Source: Aquipseudomonas alcaligenes NBRC 14159
GTDB taxonomy: Bacteria; Pseudomonadota; Gammaproteobacteria; Pseudomonadales; Pseudomonadaceae
Assembly (NCBI RefSeq): GCF_000467105.1
Contig: NZ_BATI01000027.1
Span: 62,001-126,000 of the forward strand
Length of the DNA stretch: 64,000 bases
Direction: 5' to 3'
The position numbers and the translations under genes were made by a program. Positions 58,211 to 64,000 of the stretch are shown one piece after another. The notes under the pieces are model-generated. The model was given only the letters and a program-made list of their open reading frames with translations. It did not search any database and had not been told where the DNA came from. Position 1 is the first letter of the stretch. Each line of letters opens with the position of its first letter.

Positions 58211-58273
58211 TAATCTCCCGCCAGCCGGAAAACCGGCGCCCCACTTATTAGTACAAGAAGAATCGGGAGATTA
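58211..58273 (+). promoter_or_regulatory. Structured leader that can hide the dioxygenase ribosome site
   Basis: TAATCTCCCG (58211-58220) is the exact complement of CGGGAGATTA (58264-58273), which contains the ribosome site GGGAG eight bases before the ATG at 58278. Between the arms lies a small hairpin GCCGG-AAAA-CCGGC (58224-58237). Upstream, CCATCC plus CCTCC pairs imperfectly with GGAGG plus GGATGG (58167-58195). It could be a translational switch; no known riboswitch class is recognised. Confidence 0.5.
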
Positions 58274-58277
58274 CGCC

Positions 58278-61013
58278 ATGTCTGTTTGGGTCACGTGGCC
58301 GAGCTTGGTCAAGTTCGGCACTCTGGGCATCTACGCCGGCCTGATCACACTCGCGCTCGAGCGCGACGTGCTGTTCAAGGAGAACCTGTTCGACGTCGAC
58401 AACCTGCCTACCGCCAACGCCACCATCACCTGTGATGCGCGCAGCCAGGTCGCGCGTACCGAGGACGGTACCTGCAACATCCTTTCCAACCCGGCCGAGG
58501 GCTCCGTTTACCGCCGTTTCGGGCGCAACGTGAACCCCGCCGTGACCCATGGCGAGACCGAAGCCGATACCCTGCTCAGCCCCAACCCGCGGGAAGTGAG
58601 TAACGTGCTGATGGCCCGTGGCGAGTTCAAGCCGGCGCCCAGCCTCAACTTCATCGCCGCCTCCTGGATCCAGTTCATGGTGCATGACTGGGTCGAGCAC
58701 GGCCCCAACGCCGAAGCCAATCCGATCCAGGTACCGCTGCCGGCTGGCGACGTGCTCGGCTCCGGCAACCTCTCCGTGCGCCGTACCCAGGCCGACCCGA
58801 CCCGTACCGCAGCCGAAGCCGGCAAGCCGGCCACTTACCGCAACCACAACACTCACTGGTGGGACGGTTCGCAGCTGTACGGCAGCAACAAGGACACCAA
58901 CGACAAGGTCCGTGCCTTCGTCGATGGCAAGCTGAAGATCAATCCGGACGGCACCCTGCCGACCGATTTCATCAGTGGCAAGCCGATCACCGGCTTCAAC
59001 GAGAACTGGTGGGTCGGCCTGAGCATGCTGCACCAGCTGTTCACCAAGGAGCACAACGCCATCGCGGCGATGCTCAAGCAGAAGTATCCGGACAAGGACG
59101 ACCAGTGGCTGTACGACCACGCACGCCTGGTCAACGCCGCGCTGATGGCCAAGATCCACACCGTGGAATGGACCCCGGCGGTGATCGCCAACCCGGTCAC
59201 CGAGCGTGCCATGTACGCCAACTGGTGGGGCCTGCTGGGCTCCGGCCCGAACCGCGACAAGTACCAGGAAGAGGCGCGCATGCTGCAGGAGGACCTGGCC
59301 AGCTCCAACTCCTTCGTCCTGCGCATCCTCGGCATCGACGGCAGCCAGGCCGGCAGCTCGGCCATCGACCATGCCCTGGCCGGTATCGTCGGTTCGACCA
59401 ACCCGAACAACTACGGCGTGCCTTACACCCTCACCGAGGAGTTCGTTGCGGTCTACCGCATGCACCCGCTGATGCGCGACAAGGTCGATGTCTACGACAT
59501 CGGCTCCAACATCATCTCGCGCAGTGTGCCGCTGCAGAACACCCGTGACCGCGATGCCGAGAGCCTGCTCAACGGCGAACACCCGGAGCGCCTGTGGTAC
59601 TCCTTCGGCATCACCAACCCGGGCTCGCTGACCCTCAACAACTACCCGAACTTCCTGCGCAACCTGTCGATTCCGCTGGTCGGTAACATCGACCTGGCGA
59701 CCATCGACGTGCTGCGTGACCGCGAGCGCGGTGTACCGCGCTACAACGAGTTCCGCCGCGAGATCGGCCTCAATCCGATCACCAAGTTCGAGGACCTGAC
59801 CACCGATCCGGCCACCCTGGCCAACCTCAAGCGCATCTACGGCAACGACATCGAGAAGATCGACACCCTGGTCGGCATGCTGGCCGAGACCGTGCGTCCG
59901 GATGGCTTCGCCTTCGGCGAGACGGCCTTCCAGATCTTCATCATGAACGCCTCGCGCCGCCTGATGACCGACCGCTTCTACACCAAGGACTACCGCCCGG
60001 AGATCTACACCGCCGAGGGTCTGGCCTGGGTTGAGAACACCACCATGGTCGACGTGCTCAAGCGCCACAATCCGGATCTGGTCGACAGCCTGGTCGGCGT
60101 CGAGAACGCCTTCAAGCCCTGGGGGCTGAACATCCCGGCCGACTACCAGACCTGGCCGGCCAAGGCCAAGCAGGACAACCTGTGGGTCAACGGCGCCCTG
60201 CGTAGCCAGTATGCCGATGGTCAGCTGCCGCAGCTGGCTGATACCAACACCTCGGCCCTGCTGGCCAACACCCTGTGGAAGAAGGTGCGTGAGGACGTTG
60301 ACGTAGTGCCGGCCGATTACGCCAAGGGCATGCACCAGCATGGCGTGATGGCCAAGGTCAAGTTCAAGCCCGTGGCTGGCAACCCCTACACCGGCCTGTT
60401 CCAGGGCGCGGACCATGGTTTGCTGCGCCTGTCGCTGGCCGCCGAGCCGGGCAAGAACGGCTTCCAGCCGGGACTGTCGTGGAAGGCCTTCGTCGATGGC
60501 AAGCCTTCGCGCAACGTCGCGGCCCTGCAAAGCTGGACTGGTCAGGGGCAGAACTACAACTTCTTCGCCAATGAGCTGTCGCAGATCGTTGATGCAGGGC
60601 TGGTCGACAGCCTGCAGGTGCTGTTCGCCGCGGTCTCGCTGAAACCGACCCAACTGCGGGTCGATCATCTGGCCAAGATCAAGCAGGACGGCCAGAGCGT
60701 CTCGTCGGTCAAGGCACCGACGCAGGTCTACTTCGTGCCACGGGCAGAAGTGCGCAGCCTGTTCTCCACCGCTGCTCACGACTTCCGTAATGACCTGGTG
60801 ACGCTCAACGCCGGTACCACGCTGTATGACGTGTATGCCACCTCGATGGAGGTCAAGACCTCGATCATCCCGTCCACCAACCGCAGCTACGCCCAGCAAC
60901 GGCGCAGCAGCGCGGTGAAGGTTGGCGAGCTGGAGCTGACCTCGCCGTTCATCGCCTCCGCGTTCGGTGACAGTGGTGTGTTCTTCAAGCACCAGCGCAG
61001 CGAAGACAAGTAA
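58278..61013 (+). CDS. Heme-dependent fatty acid dioxygenase-like protein (alpha-dioxygenase/cyclooxygenase superfamily)
   Basis: 911 residues. Distal heme site: H136-D137 in IQFMVHDWVEH. Then NTHWWDGSQLYG (191-202), the calcium/heme-side block WVGLSMLHQLFTKEHNA, and AVYRMHPLM with Y393 at the cyclooxygenase tyrosyl-radical position and H396 as proximal ligand. RYNEFRREIGLNPITKFEDLT matches plant alpha-dioxygenases. A hydrophobic N-terminal segment (about 12-27) without a cleavage motif suggests membrane association rather than export. Plant enzymes end near 640; here some 270 extra residues follow. It should add O2 to fatty acids. It sits downstream of the LuxR-type regulator, and a perfect-stem terminator closes the pair. 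Confidence 0.85.
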   Translation: MSVWVTWPSLVKFGTLGIYAGLITLALERDVLFKENLFDVDNLPTANATITCDARSQVARTEDGTCNILSNPAEGSVYRRFGRNVNPAVTHGETEADTLLSPNPREVSNVLMARGEFKPAPSLNFIAASWIQFMVHDWVEHGPNAEANPIQVPLPAGDVLGSGNLSVRRTQADPTRTAAEAGKPATYRNHNTHWWDGSQLYGSNKDTNDKVRAFVDGKLKINPDGTLPTDFISGKPITGFNENWWVGLSMLHQLFTKEHNAIAAMLKQKYPDKDDQWLYDHARLVNAALMAKIHTVEWTPAVIANPVTERAMYANWWGLLGSGPNRDKYQEEARMLQEDLASSNSFVLRILGIDGSQAGSSAIDHALAGIVGSTNPNNYGVPYTLTEEFVAVYRMHPLMRDKVDVYDIGSNIISRSVPLQNTRDRDAESLLNGEHPERLWYSFGITNPGSLTLNNYPNFLRNLSIPLVGNIDLATIDVLRDRERGVPRYNEFRREIGLNPITKFEDLTTDPATLANLKRIYGNDIEKIDTLVGMLAETVRPDGFAFGETAFQIFIMNASRRLMTDRFYTKDYRPEIYTAEGLAWVENTTMVDVLKRHNPDLVDSLVGVENAFKPWGLNIPADYQTWPAKAKQDNLWVNGALRSQYADGQLPQLADTNTSALLANTLWKKVREDVDVVPADYAKGMHQHGVMAKVKFKPVAGNPYTGLFQGADHGLLRLSLAAEPGKNGFQPGLSWKAFVDGKPSRNVAALQSWTGQGQNYNFFANELSQIVDAGLVDSLQVLFAAVSLKPTQLRVDHLAKIKQDGQSVSSVKAPTQVYFVPRAEVRSLFSTAAHDFRNDLVTLNAGTTLYDVYATSMEVKTSIIPSTNRSYAQQRRSSAVKVGELELTSPFIASAFGDSGVFFKHQRSEDK

Positions 61014-61030
61014 CACCCTCTGCGCAATGA

Positions 61031-61062
61031 AAGAGCCCCGGCCATGGCCGGGGCTCTTTTTT
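61031..61062 (+). terminator. Terminator after the dioxygenase gene
   Basis: AAGAGCCCCGGCC (61031-61043), AT, GGCCGGGGCTCTT (61046-61058), then TTTT. A perfect 13-base-pair palindrome with a T-tract; it isolates the regulator-dioxygenase unit from xcpR. The remaining 168 bases to xcpR should hold the xcpR promoter, but no confident -35/-10 pair is seen. Confidence 0.93.
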
Positions 61063-61230
61063 GTGCGTGTGGCACGGCACCATCACAATAGGTCGCTAGG
61101 CTGTGCCGCGACATGCGAAATCTGCACTGCAGTTTTGCCTGGAAATCCGTTAACTTGGCGCCTTAGTCGTGCCACATAACAACAATAACAACAGCTAGAT
61201 GGATCTTCTGTTTCAGGAACGGGCCCGCAC

Positions 61231-62742
61231 ATGTCCACCGATACCCATGCCGCGCTAGCGGCCCCGGCAGAGCCGCCGCTGCGCCCGCTGCCTTTCGCCT
61301 TCGCCAAACGCCATGGCGTGCTGCTGCGCGAGCCTTTCGGCCAGGCCCAGCTGCAGGTGCGGCGCGGCGCCAGCCTGACCGCCGTGCAGGAAGCCCAGCG
61401 TTTCGCCGGTCGCGTGCTGCCGTTGCACTGGCTGGAGCCGGAAGCCTTCGAGCAGGAGCTGACCCTGGCCTACCAGCGCGACTCCTCTGAAGTGCGGCAG
61501 ATGGCCGAGGGGCTCGGTGCCGAACTCGACCTGGCCAGCCTGGCCGAACTCACCCCCGAATCCGGCGACCTGCTGGAGCAGGAAGATGACGCACCGATCA
61601 TCCGCCTGATCAACGCCATCTTGAGCGAGGCGATCAAGGCCGGCGCTTCCGACATCCACCTGGAAACCTTCGAGAAACGCCTGGTGGTGCGCTTCCGGGT
61701 CGACGGCATCCTGCGTGAAGTGATCGAGCCGCGCCGTGAACTGGCCGCGCTGCTGGTCTCACGGGTCAAGGTCATGGCGCGCCTGGACATCGCCGAGAAG
61801 CGCGTGCCGCAGGACGGCCGCATCTCGCTCAAGGTCGGCGGCCGCGAGGTGGATATCCGCGTCTCGACCCTGCCATCGGCCAACGGCGAGCGGGTGGTGC
61901 TGCGTCTGCTGGATAAACAGGCCGGGCGCCTGTCGCTGCAGCACCTGGGCATGAGCGAGCGCGACCGCCGCCTGCTCGACGACAACCTGCGCAAGCCGCA
62001 CGGCATCATCCTGGTTACCGGTCCCACCGGCTCGGGCAAGACCACCACCCTGTACGCCGGCCTGGTCACCTTGAATGACCGCTCGCGCAACATCCTCACG
62101 GTGGAAGACCCGATCGAGTATTACCTCGAAGGCATCGGCCAGACCCAGGTCAACCCGCGGGTGGACATGACCTTCGCCCGCGGCCTGCGTGCCATCCTGC
62201 GCCAGGACCCGGACGTGGTGATGGTCGGTGAGATCCGCGACCAGGAAACCGCCGACATCGCCGTGCAGGCCTCGCTCACCGGCCACCTGGTGCTCTCCAC
62301 CCTGCACACCAACAGCGCGGTGGGCGCCGTCACCCGCCTGGTCGATATGGGCGTCGAGCCCTTCCTGCTGTCCTCCTCGCTGCTCGGCGTACTGGCCCAG
62401 CGCCTGGTGCGTGTGCTCTGCGTGCATTGCCGCGAAGCGCGCCCGGCCGATGAGGCGGAGTGCGCACTGCTCGGCCTCGACGCCTCGAGTCAGCCACAGA
62501 TCTATCACGCCAAGGGCTGCCCGGAGTGCCACCAGCAGGGCTACCGCGGCCGCACCGGCATCTACGAGCTGGTGATCTTCGACGACCAGATGCGCACCCT
62601 GGTGCACAACGGCGCCGGCGAGCAGGAGCTGCTGCGCCACGCCCGCAGCCTCGGCCCGAGCATCCGCGACGACGGCCGGCGCAAGGTGCTGGAAGGGGTG
62701 ACCACCCTGGAAGAAGTGCTGCGCGTGACGCGGGAGGACTGA
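61231..62742 (+). CDS. xcpR: Type II secretion ATPase XcpR (GspE)
   Basis: 503 residues. N-terminal domain binding XcpY (1-100), Walker [11 protein letters not shown], the Asp box [13 protein letters not shown], Walker [18 protein letters not shown], His box [12 protein letters not shown], and the GspE zinc-binding four-cysteine element with CVHC and CPEC in its C-terminal domain. It powers pseudopilus assembly at the cytoplasmic face. First gene of the xcpR-Z operon in P. aeruginosa. Followed by xcpS after a short hairpin repeat. Confidence 0.97.
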   Translation: MSTDTHAALAAPAEPPLRPLPFAFAKRHGVLLREPFGQAQLQVRRGASLTAVQEAQRFAGRVLPLHWLEPEAFEQELTLAYQRDSSEVRQMAEGLGAELDLASLAELTPESGDLLEQEDDAPIIRLINAILSEAIKAGASDIHLETFEKRLVVRFRVDGILREVIEPRRELAALLVSRVKVMARLDIAEKRVPQDGRISLKVGGREVDIRVSTLPSANGERVVLRLLDKQAGRLSLQHLGMSERDRRLLDDNLRKPHGIILVTGPTGSGKTTTLYAGLVTLNDRSRNILTVEDPIEYYLEGIGQTQVNPRVDMTFARGLRAILRQDPDVVMVGEIRDQETADIAVQASLTGHLVLSTLHTNSAVGAVTRLVDMGVEPFLLSSSLLGVLAQRLVRVLCVHCREARPADEAECALLGLDASSQPQIYHAKGCPECHQQGYRGRTGIYELVIFDDQMRTLVHNGAGEQELLRHARSLGPSIRDDGRRKVLEGVTTLEEVLRVTRED

Positions 62743-62758
62743 TGCAAGCAGTCATGCT

Positions 62759-62781
62759 CCCTCTCCCCTCGGGGGAGAGGG
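62759..62781. repeat. Hairpin repeat between xcpR and xcpS
   Basis: CCCTCTCCCC (62759-62768), TCG, GGGGAGAGGG (62772-62781), with GGGGAGAGGGG repeated at 62784-62794 just before the xcpS start. It resembles the widespread pyrimidine/purine-rich intergenic hairpins of Pseudomonas. The second purine run doubles as the xcpS ribosome site. Confidence 0.75.
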
Positions 62782-62798
62782 CCGGGGAGAGGGGATAG

Positions 62799-64000
62799 AT
62801 GGCCGCCTTCGAATACATCGCCCTGGACGCCCGGGGCCGCCAGCAGAAAGGCGTGCTGGAGGGCGACAGCGCCCGGCAGGTGCGCCAGCTGCTGCGCGAC
62901 AAACAGTTGTCGCCGCTGCAGGTCGAGCCGGTACAGCGCAAGGAGGAGGGCGCGGCGGGCGGCTTCACCCTGCGCCGCGGCCTGTCGGCCCGTGATTTGG
63001 CCCTGGTCACTCGCCAGCTGGCGACCCTGATCAGCGCCGCCCTGCCCATCGAAGAGGCCCTGCGCGCCGCCGCCGCCCAGTCGCGCCAGCCGCGCCTGCA
63101 GTCGATGCTGCTGGCGGTGCGCGCCAAGGTGCTGGAAGGCCACAGCCTGGCCAAGGCCCTGGCCACTTATCCGGCGGCCTTCCCCGAGCTGTACCGCGCC
63201 ACGGTGGCGGCCGGCGAGCACGCCGGCCACCTCGGTCCGGTGCTGGAGCAACTGGCCGACTACACCGAGCAGCGCCAGCAGTCGCGGCAGAAGATCCAGA
63301 TGGCACTGCTCTACCCGGTGATCCTGATGCTCGCCTCGCTGGGCATCGTCGGCTTCCTGCTCGGCTACGTGGTGCCGGACGTGGTGCGGGTGTTCGTCGA
63401 CTCCGGGCAGACCTTGCCGGCGTTGACCCGCGGGCTGATTTTCCTCAGCGAGCTGGTCAAGACCTGGGGCGCGCTGGCTATCGTGCTGGCGGTGCTCGGC
63501 GTGATCGGCTTTCGCCGCGCCCTGCGCAACGAAGACCTGCGCCGGCGCTGGCACGCCTTCCTGCTACGCGTGCCGCTGGTCGGTGGCCTGATCGCCGCCA
63601 CCGAGACGGCGCGTTTCGCCTCGACTCTGGCCATCCTGGTGCGCAGCGGCGTGCCGCTGGTGGAGGCGCTGGCCATCGGCGCCGAGGTGGTGTCCAACCT
63701 GATCATCCGCAGCGACGTGGCCAACGCCACCCAGCGCGTGCGCGAGGGCGGCAGCCTGTCGCGCGCGCTGGAGGCCAGCCGGCAGTTCCCGCCGATGATG
63801 CTGCACATGATCGCCAGCGGCGAGCGCTCCGGCGAGCTGGACCAGATGTTGTCGCGCACGGCGCGCAACCAGGAAAACGACCTGGCGGCCACCATCGGCC
63901 TGCTGGTGGGGCTGTTCGAGCCGTTCATGCTGGTATTCATGGGCGCGGTGGTGCTGGTGATCGTGCTGGCCATCCTGCTGCCGATTCTTTCTCTGAACCA
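62799..64000 (+). CDS. xcpS: Type II secretion inner-membrane platform protein XcpS (GspF), partial
   Basis: The ATG at 62799 opens AAFEYIALDARGRQQKGVLEGDSARQVRQLLR when read on (family GspF opening), and continues in frame to the window end, 400 codons. Platform domain features: RDLALVTRQLATLISAALPIEEAL, HSLAKALATYP, AGEHAGHLGPVLEQLADYTE, first membrane helix MALLYPVILMLASLGIVGF, and the second half repeat VPLVGGLIAATETARFASTLAILVRSGVP. It anchors the pseudopilus machinery around XcpR. Only the last few residues are missing. Confidence 0.96.
   Translation, partial: MAAFEYIALDARGRQQKGVLEGDSARQVRQLLRDKQLSPLQVEPVQRKEEGAAGGFTLRRGLSARDLALVTRQLATLISAALPIEEALRAAAAQSRQPRLQSMLLAVRAKVLEGHSLAKALATYPAAFPELYRATVAAGEHAGHLGPVLEQLADYTEQRQQSRQKIQMALLYPVILMLASLGIVGFLLGYVVPDVVRVFVDSGQTLPALTRGLIFLSELVKTWGALAIVLAVLGVIGFRRALRNEDLRRRWHAFLLRVPLVGGLIAATETARFASTLAILVRSGVPLVEALAIGAEVVSNLIIRSDVANATQRVREGGSLSRALEASRQFPPMMLHMIASGERSGELDQMLSRTARNQENDLAATIGLLVGLFEPFMLVFMGAVVLVIVLAILLPILSLN

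Noticed and set aside
58278..58360. N-terminal hydrophobic segment of the dioxygenase as a Sec signal, making it an Xcp substrate
   Set aside because: No basic n-region and no signal peptidase site follow; membrane association is as likely. Location beside xcp is not evidence for export.
58248..61016. 922-codon open frame opposite the dioxygenase gene
   Set aside because: Antisense shadow with Val/Gln/Gly-rich composition; the plus strand has unmistakable heme dioxygenase motifs.

Overview
The window is a GC-rich chromosomal segment of a gammaproteobacterium that looks like Pseudomonas. From the tyrosine/aspartate aminotransferase gene onward the gene order follows the classic P. aeruginosa-type order: uvrB, an EmrAB-like pump with a LysR regulator, gltX with tRNA-Ala/tRNA-Glu genes, leuCDB, asd, an asd-like gene, fimV, truA, trpF, accD, folC, a SPOR-domain gene, cvpA, purF, metZ, xcpQP and xcpRS. 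The presence of fimV, braCDEFG and xcp all point the same way. I see no prophage, insertion sequence, integron or CRISPR array. The species is not resolved; a P. alcaligenes/P. mendocina-like lineage is a guess.

Layout. 1-0.9 kb: tail of a GGDEF protein and a YceH-like gene. 0.95-7.3 kb: a tight seven-gene operon holding a thermostable-hemolysin family protein, an acyl-adenylate ligase, a heme-oxygenase-like diiron protein, a short-chain dehydrogenase, a secreted TPR protein and an OmpR-type two-component pair. It looks like a small-molecule pathway with its own sensor. 7.3-9.5 kb: small genes, then a minus-strand ankyrin/DUF4253 gene with a secreted cysteine-rich partner. 9.6-16 kb: sstT and the branched-chain amino acid transporter braCDEFG, all on the minus strand. 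16.2-25.3 kb: two small conserved genes, tRNA-Asn, an aminotransferase, uvrB, two exporters and their LysR gene. 25.3-27.4 kb: gltX and a tandemly duplicated Ala-Glu tRNA block. 27.5-35.1 kb: TetR/hydrolase, a KDPG-type aldolase, a thioesterase, dusC, ibpA (with a heat-shock promoter and an RNA thermometer) and a four-PAS GGDEF/EAL protein. 35.2-41.9 kb: LysR gene, leuCDB, asd and an asd paralogue that has lost its catalytic cysteine. 42-52.6 kb: fimV, truA, trpF, accD, folC, a SPOR gene, cvpA, purF, metZ.

52.7-64 kb: the type II secretion locus. The divergent xcpPQ and xcpRS operons, adjacent in P. aeruginosa, are separated here by a 5.9-kb stretch coding for a MalT/LuxR-type ATP-dependent regulator and a 911-residue heme dioxygenase of the alpha-dioxygenase/cyclooxygenase superfamily. 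The dioxygenase leader has a perfect inverted repeat that can hide its ribosome binding site. This regulator-oxygenase insertion and the 0.95-7.3 kb operon are the two best candidates for undescribed biology; both plausibly act on fatty-acid-derived molecules.
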